From assembly GCA_900557175.1 (NCBI GenBank), contig USSL01000025.1:1-13768 (forward strand): DNA of 13,768 nucleotides, written 5' to 3'. Of the stretch, positions 1 through 7,350 are shown one piece after another. Both the position numbers and the translations under genes were made by a program. The notes beneath the pieces are model-generated. The model was not told the DNA's origin. It saw nothing but the letters and a program-made list of their open reading frames with translations, and made no database searches. Every line of letters starts with the position of its first letter. The stretch's first letter is position 1. The DNA comes from an uncultured Eubacteriales bacterium (GTDB lineage Bacteria; Bacillota; Clostridia; Lachnospirales; Lachnospiraceae).

Positions 1-633
1 AGCCTCCGGTTCCAGGATACCTGTCAGCTGCACTACCTCTTTAATTCCCGGCAAAAACAAATCGCTTTGAAATGCAATACTATGAATGGTTTCTCGCATA
101 TTTTGGGCATTCTGCCAAAGCATCGGACGAAGATTTGGATCAAACGACAGGCGTATACCTCTATTTTTCGCTCGCCGGATCAGCGCAAACACAGCTTCCT
201 TCGCACTTTCTGAAATCGCCGGTGTAATCCCTGTCATATGTACTGCATGATATCCTTCCAAATCCAACGCCATAATATCATCTGCATTTATCGTTGACGC
301 TGCTGAATTCTTTCTAAAATAAAATATATCCGGATCGCCTTCTGAAACCTTTGATTTAAGCATCATTCCTGTCGGCTTTTCTCCCGACAGCATAATCAAC
401 TCCGTTGATATCTTATTTTTTCTGAGCACATCAAGTACACGCCTGCCAAAAGGATCATCTCCAAGCTTTGTATAATAACCTACCTTTTGCCCAAGGCGAG
501 CCATCCCGACGGCAACATTTAATTCTGCCCCCGCAACAGCAAAACTATAACTATTAATATCGCTCAGTTTGCCTTCTTCGCAGGCAATAAATAATCCCAT
601 AGGTTCTCCGACTAATAATGTTTTTTTATCCAT
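1..633 (-). CDS. kdgK: 2-keto-3-deoxygluconate kinase (PfkB family), 3' end cut off by the window
   Basis: Phosphorylates 2-keto-3-deoxygluconate (KDG) with ATP to KDPG in the cytoplasm, the step before the aldolase encoded just upstream. I translated 211 codons from the ATG at 633 and found no stop before the window edge, so roughly the last third of a usual 310-340 residue protein is missing. Visible PfkB features are the N-terminal signature around residues 34-48 (AGAELNVAVGMARLG), KLGDDPFG at 57-64, the KdgK-like FRKNSAAS at 106-113 and FDPNLRP at 164-170. The catalytic Asp/GAGD motif and ATP site lie outside the window. The ATG overlaps the last 8 bases of the aldolase gene (ATGGATAA), so translation is probably coupled; the upstream Shine-Dalgarno is weak (GGAAG or AAGAG), which fits coupling. 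Another PfkB sugar kinase is possible in principle, but the motifs and gene neighbours make KDG kinase by far the best reading. Confidence 0.93.
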   Translation of the reverse strand, partial: MDKKTLLVGEPMGLFIACEEGKLSDINSYSFAVAGAELNVAVGMARLGQKVGYYTKLGDDPFGRRVLDVLRKNKISTELIMLSGEKPTGMMLKSKVSEGDPDIFYFRKNSAASTINADDIMALDLEGYHAVHMTGITPAISESAKEAVFALIRRAKNRGIRLSFDPNLRPMLWQNAQNMRETIHSIAFQSDLFLPGIKEVVQLTGILEPEA

Positions 634-1288
634 CACATTCTCTTTTCTTCCGGGCATCACATACACATATTACTGCATTTTTTGCACGCAGTGTAATTTC
701 ATCATACGCTTTACGCGCAATTAATTCTGATTCTGCTATCCAACTTCCACCACAGGCAATCACATTGTCTAGACTTAAGTAATCCCGGATATTATTTTCA
801 TTAATTCCTCCGGTTGGCATAAATTTAATCATTTTATATGGTGCAGAAAGCGCCTTCAGCATTTTTATGCCACCAGCTGCCTCTGCCGGAAAAAACTTGA
901 TGACCTTAATACCCGCTGCAAGCGCAAGCTGTATTGTATAAGTATCCATGCAGCCCGGAATCACCGGAAAATTTTGTTTAATGCAATAATCCACGACCTC
1001 CCGACTATATCCAGGTGTCACAATAAATTTTGCACCGGCTTTAATTGCCTCAGCTGCCTGAGCTGCTGTCAGCACTGTTCCTGCACCAACAAGCATCTCC
1101 GGATAAGCATTGGCAATTGCCCTGATTGATGCTGCAGCCGCATTTGTTCTGAAAGTAATCTCCACACAATAAATGCCACCATCTTTTAAAGCCTTGGCCA
1201 ACGGCAGGGCACAAGAGACATCTTCCAAAACAACAACCGGAACAACGCCTGCATTTTCTAAGTCTTTAAATATTACTTTATTTTCCAT
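626..1288 (-). CDS. kdgA: KDPG aldolase (2-keto-3-deoxy-6-phosphogluconate aldolase)
   Basis: Class I aldolase that splits KDPG into pyruvate and glyceraldehyde 3-phosphate, the last step of the pathway. The open frame begins at a TTG at 1318, inside uxuB, but I place the start at the ATG at 1288, giving 220 residues, close to the ~213 of Eda. It then begins MENKVIFKDLENAG and sits 4 bases after the uxuB stop, with GGGAG at 1301-1305. Numbered from the longer frame, E53 lies in CVEITFRT, the Schiff-base lysine K141 in KVIKFFPAE, and the phosphate-binding PTGGI at 168-172. GAGTVLT (78-84) and TPGY (101-104) are also typical. The C-terminus is somewhat Cys- and charge-rich and overlaps kdgK by 8 bases. 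It could also act on 4-hydroxy-2-oxoglutarate, as Eda does, but its position between uxuB and kdgK argues for KDPG. Confidence 0.94.
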   Translation of the reverse strand: MENKVIFKDLENAGVVPVVVLEDVSCALPLAKALKDGGIYCVEITFRTNAAAASIRAIANAYPEMLVGAGTVLTAAQAAEAIKAGAKFIVTPGYSREVVDYCIKQNFPVIPGCMDTYTIQLALAAGIKVIKFFPAEAAGGIKMLKALSAPYKMIKFMPTGGINENNIRDYLSLDNVIACGGSWIAESELIARKAYDEITLRAKNAVICVCDARKKRECDG

Positions 1289-1292
1289 ATTC

Positions 1293-2921
1293 TCACATTT
1301 CTCCCACATACTTTTCAAGCGTTCTTCTCACCGCACCTTTACCTGCTGTCAATTCTGAAAAATATGCTGTGATTTTTTCTCCAAGTCCCGCTTCATAAAG
1401 ATTCACTCCGAAAATATGTGTATTTGTCAACACAGGTATAATTGCTTCCTTTAAATCAAAAAGCTCATTATTTCCAAGCTTTATATCTGAAACATATGTC
1501 TTTAATGTTCCATACAAAGGATCCGGACTGACTTCAAAGTCTTTGCCTTCATCGTCAATGCCCATCAAATATCTCAGCCACCCCGCAATCACAAGCGGTA
1601 TCATCTGAAGATTTTTCATATTTTTATCTTCCTTAGCCATATACGCTTTAATCGTTTCCCCGAAACGAACGCCCATTTTTTGCGAAGTATCTGTTGCTAT
1701 TCTCTGAGGCGTATCCGGCATAAAAGGATTTGGTATTCTTTCGTTAATAACCTCATCGATAAAAGCTTTCGGTTCTATAATCCCCGGATGAACAACAACC
1801 GGCAGGCCTTCCTCATAGCCGATTTTAAATACAAGTTTTTTAAGACAAGCATCATCCATCTCATCCGATATTTTTTTATAGCCTAACAAACATCCAAAAA
1901 CGGCCAACGCTGTATGCAGTGGATTAAGACAAGTACATACTTTCATCTTTTCTGTTTTTTCGACTGCTTGTCTGTCTGCAAATATAACCCCGGCTTTTTC
2001 AAGTGGCGGACGGCCATTGGGAAAATTATCTTCAATGACAAGATACTGCGGCTTTTCCGCATTTACAAACGGTGCGATATATGTATTCTTAGATGTTACC
2101 TCCGGCGATATTTCTTCAACACCATCACACTGAAGCATTTCCATCACAGCATTATCCGGACGAGGCGTAATTTTATCAATCATTGTCCACGGAAAAGAAA
2201 CCTTATCGGGGCTGCTGACATAAGCTTCAAAAGCCGGTTCGCAAAATCCCGCTGATGTCCATGCCCTTACAAACTGCAAAACAGCTTCAAAAAGCTTATC
2301 ACCATTATGAGAACAATTATCCATACTTACCATAGCAATCGGTTTCCCACCAGCTTTAAACCGCGCATACAATAGAGCCGTTACCTTTCCAATATAACTT
2401 TTCGGCCGCTTTGGACCGGTTTTAAAATCAGCACTGACAATATCAGCAATATTGCCGTTGGCATCTGTAAGCTTATAGCCCTTTTCTGTAATTGTAAAAG
2501 ATGCCAGTTGAAGTGTATCTGCACTAAAAATCTCTTTAAGCCGTACAAACTCATTTTCTTTACTGCAGTCTAATATCAAAGTTTCTGCCACACTGCCAAT
2601 CACTGTTTTTTCAACGTTCCCATCAGCCTTTAATGTCACCAGAATACTATAATCATCATGAGGTCTGCTTACGTTTTCTATAATTTCTTCATCGTATCCT
2701 TCTGCGGCAATCAACCCTGTTTCCATAATATTTTCATTTAAAAGCTTCTGAACAATATTTGCCTGAAAAGCTCTGAAAATATTACCATTGCCAAAATGAA
2801 TCCATACCGGCGCTGCCTTTGTTTTTTCAATCATTGCTTCCCGTGAATACTCCGGCAGGCTGTAACCCTTTAAAAGCCACTGCTGCCGACAGCTGACAAT
2901 ATCTTCATGATTTAATCTCAC
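1293..2921 (-). CDS. uxuB: fructuronate reductase (D-mannonate oxidoreductase), mannitol dehydrogenase family
   Basis: NAD-dependent long-chain polyol dehydrogenase that interconverts D-fructuronate and D-mannonate. It has 542 residues, a normal length for UxuB of Firmicutes. The N-terminal nucleotide-binding region carries HFGNGNIFR (42-50). The catalytic segment KVCTCLNPLHTALA (327-340) contains the Lys/Asn/His set typical of the family (K327, N333, H336); the Lys lies one residue further from the Asn than in mannitol 2-dehydrogenase. The start is a GTG at 2921, supported by GGGGAG about 10 bases upstream. The gene overlaps the end of uxuA by 17 bases, which suggests translational coupling. 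Tagaturonate reductase (UxaB) is the main alternative, but pairing with UxuA and the absence of UxaA favour fructuronate. Confidence 0.93.
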   Translation of the reverse strand: MRLNHEDIVSCRQQWLLKGYSLPEYSREAMIEKTKAAPVWIHFGNGNIFRAFQANIVQKLLNENIMETGLIAAEGYDEEIIENVSRPHDDYSILVTLKADGNVEKTVIGSVAETLILDCSKENEFVRLKEIFSADTLQLASFTITEKGYKLTDANGNIADIVSADFKTGPKRPKSYIGKVTALLYARFKAGGKPIAMVSMDNCSHNGDKLFEAVLQFVRAWTSAGFCEPAFEAYVSSPDKVSFPWTMIDKITPRPDNAVMEMLQCDGVEEISPEVTSKNTYIAPFVNAEKPQYLVIEDNFPNGRPPLEKAGVIFADRQAVEKTEKMKVCTCLNPLHTALAVFGCLLGYKKISDEMDDACLKKLVFKIGYEEGLPVVVHPGIIEPKAFIDEVINERIPNPFMPDTPQRIATDTSQKMGVRFGETIKAYMAKEDKNMKNLQMIPLVIAGWLRYLMGIDDEGKDFEVSPDPLYGTLKTYVSDIKLGNNELFDLKEAIIPVLTNTHIFGVNLYEAGLGEKITAYFSELTAGKGAVRRTLEKYVGEM

Positions 2922-3990
2922 TTACCCTCTCCCCTTTTTCAATTGCTTCCCAAAGTCCGTTTAAATAAGCTGCACCAAGTGCTCTGTCATATAATCCATA
3001 ACCGGGCATCGCCTTTTCGCCCCAAATCATACGTCCATGATCTGGTCGTATCGGTCCATCAAATCCAATATCATAAAGTGCCTTCATAATTTCATACATA
3101 TCAAATGTCCCATCCGAAGATAAATGTGCCGCTTCTTCAAAATCATCTGATGAATTAAATTTCAGATTTCTCACATGGGCAAAGTGGATTCTGCCCTTGA
3201 GCGCCCGAATCATCTCCGGCAGGTTATTTTCAAGATTTGTCCCATATGAACCGGAACAAAAGGTCACACCATTATGCGGATTATCTACAGCCTTCATAAG
3301 ACGTAAGATATTTTCTTTATTTATAATAATCCTCGGAAGTCCGAAAACAGGCCATGCCGGATCATCCGGATGAATTGCCATGTGGATATCATATTTATTA
3401 CATACAGGCATAATCCTTTCAAGGAAATATACAAGATTTTCAAAAAGCTTCTCACTATCAACGGACTTATATAATTCAAACGCTTCCCTGACATGCGCCA
3501 TCCGTTCAGGTTCCCAGCCCGGCATTACAGCACCGTTCATATCTCCCACAATTGTATCAAACATGCGCTCAGGCTTTAATGCATCTACAGCAGCCTGCGT
3601 ATACGCAAGTACTGTCGAACCGTCAGCACGCACCCTTGCGAGCTCTGTTCTCGTCCAGTCAAAAACCGGCATGAAATTATAGCAGACGAGATGAATATCT
3701 TCTTTCCCCAAATTTTCCAATGTCTCAATATAATTTTGAATATATTGTTCCCGTTCAGGAAGTCCCGCCTTAATCGCCTCATGGACATTCACACTTTCAA
3801 TGCCTGCGATTTTAAGTCCTGCCGCCTCGACTTCCATCTTAAGCTGATGAATTTTCTCCTGAGGCCACACATCTCCCGGTGCCGTATCATAAAGTGTTGT
3901 AATTACACCTTTCACGCCCGGTATCTGACGAATTTGTTCTAAAGTCACAGTGTCATACGAGCTGCCGTACCATCTTAATGTCATCTGCAT
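2905..3990 (-). CDS. uxuA: D-mannonate dehydratase
   Basis: Metal-dependent TIM-barrel enzyme that dehydrates D-mannonate to 2-keto-3-deoxygluconate. Its 361 residues match the family (about 350-400). Starting at RWYGSSYDTVTLEQIRQIPG, the UxuA N-terminus is clear. The metal-site residues known from UxuA structures appear in order: H207 in AIHPDDPAWP, C245 in TFCSGSYG, H272 in HFAHVRN and D317 in IRPDHGRM. The ATG at 3990 follows the permease stop by 6 bases, with GGAGG in the last permease codons. An in-frame ATG two codons later is a minor alternative. The gene ends inside the start of uxuB. Confidence 0.96.
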   Translation of the reverse strand: MQMTLRWYGSSYDTVTLEQIRQIPGVKGVITTLYDTAPGDVWPQEKIHQLKMEVEAAGLKIAGIESVNVHEAIKAGLPEREQYIQNYIETLENLGKEDIHLVCYNFMPVFDWTRTELARVRADGSTVLAYTQAAVDALKPERMFDTIVGDMNGAVMPGWEPERMAHVREAFELYKSVDSEKLFENLVYFLERIMPVCNKYDIHMAIHPDDPAWPVFGLPRIIINKENILRLMKAVDNPHNGVTFCSGSYGTNLENNLPEMIRALKGRIHFAHVRNLKFNSSDDFEEAAHLSSDGTFDMYEIMKALYDIGFDGPIRPDHGRMIWGEKAMPGYGLYDRALGAAYLNGLWEAIEKGERVSEIKS

Positions 3991-3996
3991 AACTTA

Positions 3997-4671
3997 TCAC
4001 TCCACCTCCGCTACAAGATGTTTTCCTAATCTCTTTTCAAGCTTTGTCTGTACCCATGTTAAAAATGTACTGAATACTAAATATACAAAGGCTGCTTCAA
4101 TATATAAAATCAACGGCTTATACTGAATTGCCGAAATCTGCTTTGCTACCATAAAAATTTCCTGAACAGTGAGCACCGAAGTCAAAGATGTGTCCTTTAA
4201 TAAACTTATAAAAGAATTACCTAAAGCCGGAACAGCTGTTAATGCAGCCTGAGGAATAATCACATGAATCAATGTCTGAAATTTTGTCATTCCAAGGGCA
4301 TACGGTGCCTCATGCTGTCCTTTGGGAATACCGGTTAGCGCGCCTCTGATAACCTCTGAATTATAGGCACCCTGACTAATTGTCAGTCCAATAATTGCCG
4401 ATACAAACGGCGAAAACACAATACCGACACTTGGAAGTCCATAAAAAATAATGAATAACTGAACCAACAGCGGCGTTCCTCTAATAATCCATACATAAAA
4501 CGCACAAAGAGCCGAAAGCAGTTTAAATCTTGACATTCTGCCAAGAGCAACAAGCAAGGCTAAAAGAAGTCCAAGAAAAAAAGAAATAAGCATCATCGGA
4601 ATCGAATATTTAAAACCTGCAATCACCATCGGCATAAATGATTCCGCAACTAACTGTAGTGTTTCTCCCAT
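3997..4671 (-). CDS. ABC transporter permease, polar amino acid (HisM/GlnP) type
   Basis: Membrane subunit of an ATP-driven importer, 224 residues, probably a homodimer because only one permease gene is present. Hydrophobic segments are visible near residues 13-44, 54-76, 84-100, 136-156 and 187-205. The cytoplasmic EAA loop that contacts the ATPase is at about 120-140 (HEAPYALGMTKFQTL). YVWIIRGTPLLVQLFIIFYGLP (59-80) holds the hallmark RGTPLLVQL of the polar amino acid family. A strong AGGAGGTAAAG precedes the ATG. It lies directly before uxuA, yet its ATPase partner is four genes beyond the binding protein. The family usually takes amino acids, so an uronate-linked substrate is inferred from context only. 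Confidence 0.92.
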   Translation of the reverse strand: MGETLQLVAESFMPMVIAGFKYSIPMMLISFFLGLLLALLVALGRMSRFKLLSALCAFYVWIIRGTPLLVQLFIIFYGLPSVGIVFSPFVSAIIGLTISQGAYNSEVIRGALTGIPKGQHEAPYALGMTKFQTLIHVIIPQAALTAVPALGNSFISLLKDTSLTSVLTVQEIFMVAKQISAIQYKPLILYIEAAFVYLVFSTFLTWVQTKLEKRLGKHLVAEVE

Positions 4672-4694
4672 AAATGTCTTTACCTCCTGTCAGA

Positions 4695-4721
4695 CAGACG
4701 GCAGGCATTGCCTGCCGTCTG
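4695..4721. repeat. strong hairpin between binding-protein and permease genes
   Basis: A perfect inverted repeat, CAGACGGCAGGCA and its complement around a single central base, which folds as a 12-bp GC-rich stem with a 3-base loop. On the transcribed (minus) strand it is followed by GTCTGACAGGAGG, not a T-run, so it is not a standard intrinsic terminator. It ends about 8 bases before the permease Shine-Dalgarno. Such hairpins between binding-protein and permease genes are known to protect the upstream mRNA from 3' exonucleases or lower downstream expression, giving excess binding protein. That role here is inferred. Confidence 0.8.
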
Positions 4722-4764
4722 CCTCATTTTATCAATTTACATTTCTTCCCTGTCCACTAGACTC

Positions 4765-5658
4765 TTATTTATATAAAGTCACATTATCTGCAAAATCTTC
4801 ACCAAAATATTTTACAGCAAGTTCTTTTGCTGTTCCCTCGGCAATAATTTCTTCAATGGCTTTATTAATTGCTTTACACAGTTCGTCGCTTCCCTTACGC
4901 ATTAACACTGCAGACTGAGTTTCATAAGCATTTTCAGGTTCGTAATAAGCAGCAATTTTTACATCAGAATCCGGATTTGCCTTTAAATACGCGTTAATTG
5001 ATGCAGCATCATTAATCGTACAATCTGCACGTCCCTGTTGAATTAAAAGCATTCCCTGTTCAAGTGAAGCTTCGACAAGCTCTGCGCCATAGCTTCTTGC
5101 AATATTTCCTGCACTGGATGACAATGAATTCGCTGATGTCTTCCCCTTTAAATCTTCAAACCCTTTAATTGCCTCATTATCCTTTTTAACAACAAGCCCT
5201 ATCAGCTGTTCGCCATACGGCTCTGAAACCGTATAAATCTCCTTTCTCTCCGGTGTCGGGGCACAGCCGCATATAACCACATCATATCTTTCTGCATCAA
5301 GTCCTGCCAAAACGCCATCCCAAGAATCTGCAATATTATTGGCCATATCAAGCTCAACACCAAGCTTCTTTGCAATTTCACCGGCCATCGCAACTTCAAA
5401 GCCATCTAATTCACCGTTCTCATTATGGAAAACATACGGCTCCCAATTGCCCTCTGCGCCTACAACAAGCTTCCCTGCATCTAAAACTTTCTGCAAAGAA
5501 TCATCAGCGCCCGAAGCATCTGTTTTTTGCTCTGACTGACCTTCCGTCTGCGGTTTTTGTGTTTCTTTTGTTTCCGGACTTCCCGAACATGCCGTCAAGG
5601 CAAATGCCATCATTGCTGCCACACATGCTACTATAGATCTTTTAGCTATTTTTTTCAT
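4765..5658 (-). CDS. ABC transporter solute-binding lipoprotein, polar amino acid family (SBP_bac_3)
   Basis: Extracytoplasmic receptor of the importer, 297 residues. A lipoprotein signal peptide is clear: MKKIAKR, a hydrophobic stretch, then lipobox LTAC with Cys24 as the lipid-bearing residue. A Ser/Thr/Gln/Lys-rich linker to about residue 50 follows, then the two-lobed periplasmic-binding fold. APTPERKEIYTVSEPY (133-148) is the family signature; R138 corresponds to the arginine that grips the alpha-carboxylate of amino acid ligands. ADCTINDAAS (211-220) supplies D217, at the position of the aspartate that binds the alpha-amino group in GlnH/HisJ-type proteins. Sequence therefore points to an amino-acid-like ligand, while the neighbouring genes are all for sugar acids. 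The ATG at 5658 has an excellent GAGGAGG inside the end of the preceding gene, whose stop is 3 bases away. Confidence 0.93.
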   Translation of the reverse strand: MKKIAKRSIVACVAAMMAFALTACSGSPETKETQKPQTEGQSEQKTDASGADDSLQKVLDAGKLVVGAEGNWEPYVFHNENGELDGFEVAMAGEIAKKLGVELDMANNIADSWDGVLAGLDAERYDVVICGCAPTPERKEIYTVSEPYGEQLIGLVVKKDNEAIKGFEDLKGKTSANSLSSSAGNIARSYGAELVEASLEQGMLLIQQGRADCTINDAASINAYLKANPDSDVKIAAYYEPENAYETQSAVLMRKGSDELCKAINKAIEEIIAEGTAKELAVKYFGEDFADNVTLYK

Positions 5659-5661
5659 TGC

Positions 5662-6501
5662 TTAATCCTCCTCAATAAATCTTTCTAATACCCTCATATT
5701 TCTTATATCCGCCGCATAAGGATTTACAAAATATTTTTCATCGGCAATTTCCTGCACCAAATACCCTTTAAAATTTCTTTCATTCAATATGCGAAGCTGC
5801 TTTTCCAACGGTGTACTTCCATCACCCCATATTTGATGCACATACGGATTACCGTCCAAAAAATGCATATGGATAATATGCTCACCAAACACATTAAACC
5901 AGTCCTCCAATGTTTCCCCCGCTGCACCTGTCGCAATCGAATCAATCATCATCTTTAAATTCGGGTGATTAACCGCTTCATACATTCTTTGAGCTGATTC
6001 AAGGCTATTGACAATATTTGTCTCATCGCGCTTCATAGATTCCATAACACATACGACATCATACTGCTGCGCCTTTTCGGCCATCCGTCGAAGTTGATGT
6101 ACAGAACGTTTCCACATTTCTGATTTATCTTCACCAACATATCCCCAACCAGAATTCACAACAATCCTGTCGGCACCAAGCTCTGAGGCAATTTCAATGC
6201 CATTTGAAAAATACTTAAAACTCTGCTCAAAAATTTCCTTTTCCTGAGAGGAATACTGATATTGGTATGCACAGCTCGGTATTGTCACCGATACGACTTT
6301 AAGTCTATGTGCTCTCAATTTTTTCTTCAGCGGTCCACAAGCTTCATAACCGTCAGCATCCACATAAAAATGAGAGGCACCGCACCAAAGTTCAATATTT
6401 TTAAATCCGATTCTTTCCTGACAATCCAGAAAATAATCTAAAGAAAAGCGCCTGTAATGTTGATTCATCGCAACAAGTTGTTCTCTTTTAATTGATGCCA
6501 T
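5662..6501 (-). CDS. sugar isomerase/epimerase-like TIM-barrel protein (AP-endonuclease 2 superfamily), metal site intact
   Basis: 279 residues with the xylose-isomerase-like/AP endonuclease 2 barrel, the fold of tagatose epimerase, hydroxypyruvate isomerase and the inosose dehydratase IolE. The four metal-ligand positions of that superfamily are all present by motif: E154 (VMESMK), D187 (MMIDSIA), H213 with D216 (HMHFLDGN) and E251 (LVQEIADE). It can thus be expected to isomerise, epimerise, dehydrate or cleave a sugar acid or ketose. The exact reaction is not recognisable. It is clearly a paralog of the protein encoded just upstream (shared GFKNI/GVKNI, AGETxxDW, DGN...WGDG). The genes are 3 bases apart; the ATG has AGGGTGG six bases upstream. 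Location inside the transporter/glucuronate operon suggests it processes the imported compound. Confidence 0.85.
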   Translation of the reverse strand: MASIKREQLVAMNQHYRRFSLDYFLDCQERIGFKNIELWCGASHFYVDADGYEACGPLKKKLRAHRLKVVSVTIPSCAYQYQYSSQEKEIFEQSFKYFSNGIEIASELGADRIVVNSGWGYVGEDKSEMWKRSVHQLRRMAEKAQQYDVVCVMESMKRDETNIVNSLESAQRMYEAVNHPNLKMMIDSIATGAAGETLEDWFNVFGEHIIHMHFLDGNPYVHQIWGDGSTPLEKQLRILNERNFKGYLVQEIADEKYFVNPYAADIRNMRVLERFIEED

Positions 6502-6504
6502 TCA

Positions 6505-7347
6505 TTACCACCCTGTCACTTTCTTAATATAGCTGCGATTTTTTTGATCTGCAGTTTCCGCATTTTCCAAATAAGCTTCTCCTGGCATCTGCAGTGAAAT
6601 AAGCCCATTCCAACCGGATTTTTTTATTTCTCCTACATATTTGGAACAAGGCAGACAACCATCTCCCCACACTCTGTAGCCATGATAATTTCCGTCTGTC
6701 ATGCGAATCAGTTTTATATCATCTCCAAACTCGGTGAGCCAGTCGCTGATTGTCTCTCCAGCAGTACTAATTACTTCCGTATCCACATAAAGTTTCAACA
6801 CATTTCTATCAACTCTGTCCATTATATATCGAACATCTTCTATCGAATACAGTGCAGGAGATGCGGCATTTTCAGGGCAATCCGGACCAAATGCAGTTCC
6901 CAACAACAATGTCATATAATGCGTTTTCGCAAATACTGCAAGCTCATTTAGGTTTTCGACTGCATATGCAAGCATCTCGCTTTTATTTTTATCAAAGCAG
7001 CCGCCTTCTGCCGTTATACATACATAATTCGCTTCTAACGCCTCTGCCGTTAAAATACATTGTTTGAAATAAGCTTTGGATTTTTCTGCCTGTATCGAAT
7101 GTTGACCGGCACAAACCGTGTACCGGTACGGACATACAGTTACTGCCAAAATCTTTATCTTATTTTCAGACATAAGCCGCTTTACCTTCTCTGTACCAAT
7201 CGTTTTGCTACTGTCAATATAAATATGCGGTGCCTGAAGAACAAAATCTATATTCTTTACTCCAAGCTTCTTCTGTACATCAAAGAAATGTTCAAGCGGA
7301 TATCGGATATATGGCGCATTACTTCCCAAAAGCTCAAAATTTTTCAT
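6505..7347 (-). CDS. TIM-barrel paralog with degenerate metal site, possible pseudoenzyme or structural partner
   Basis: 280 residues, homologous along its whole length to the next gene's product: RYPLEHFFDVQKKLGVKNID against RRFSLDYFLDCQERIGFKNI, and STAGETISDW against GAAGETLEDW. When the two are aligned by eye, three of the four metal ligands are lost: the first Glu becomes G150 (LLLGTAF), the His becomes R215 (LIRMTDGN) and the last Glu becomes Q253 (SLQMPGE). Only D189 (LYVDTEV) and the following TDGN Asp remain. The reading frame is intact and tightly packed, so this is not simple decay. A non-catalytic subunit, a regulator of its paralog, or an enzyme with a different, metal-free chemistry are the options. 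The Shine-Dalgarno is weak (GGGAG about 14 bases from ATG), with only 3 bases after the upstream stop. Confidence 0.82.
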   Translation of the reverse strand: MKNFELLGSNAPYIRYPLEHFFDVQKKLGVKNIDFVLQAPHIYIDSSKTIGTEKVKRLMSENKIKILAVTVCPYRYTVCAGQHSIQAEKSKAYFKQCILTAEALEANYVCITAEGGCFDKNKSEMLAYAVENLNELAVFAKTHYMTLLLGTAFGPDCPENAASPALYSIEDVRYIMDRVDRNVLKLYVDTEVISTAGETISDWLTEFGDDIKLIRMTDGNYHGYRVWGDGCLPCSKYVGEIKKSGWNGLISLQMPGEAYLENAETADQKNRSYIKKVTGW

Positions 7348-7350
7348 TGT

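Noticed and set aside
626..1318. KDPG aldolase starting at TTG 1318.
   Set aside because: It would add ten residues lying in the end of uxuB with no ribosome binding site at a useful distance; the ATG at 1288 gives the usual family N-terminus.
1680..3942. Several plus-strand open frames of 66-137 codons opposite uxuB, uxuA and other genes.
   Set aside because: They lie antisense to well-supported genes, have low-complexity Phe/Ile/Arg/Cys-rich translations and no ribosome binding sites that I can support.
4695..4721. Intrinsic terminator splitting the operon before the permease gene.
   Set aside because: No T-run follows the stem on the transcribed strand, and the permease, the binding protein and the ATPase must be made together.
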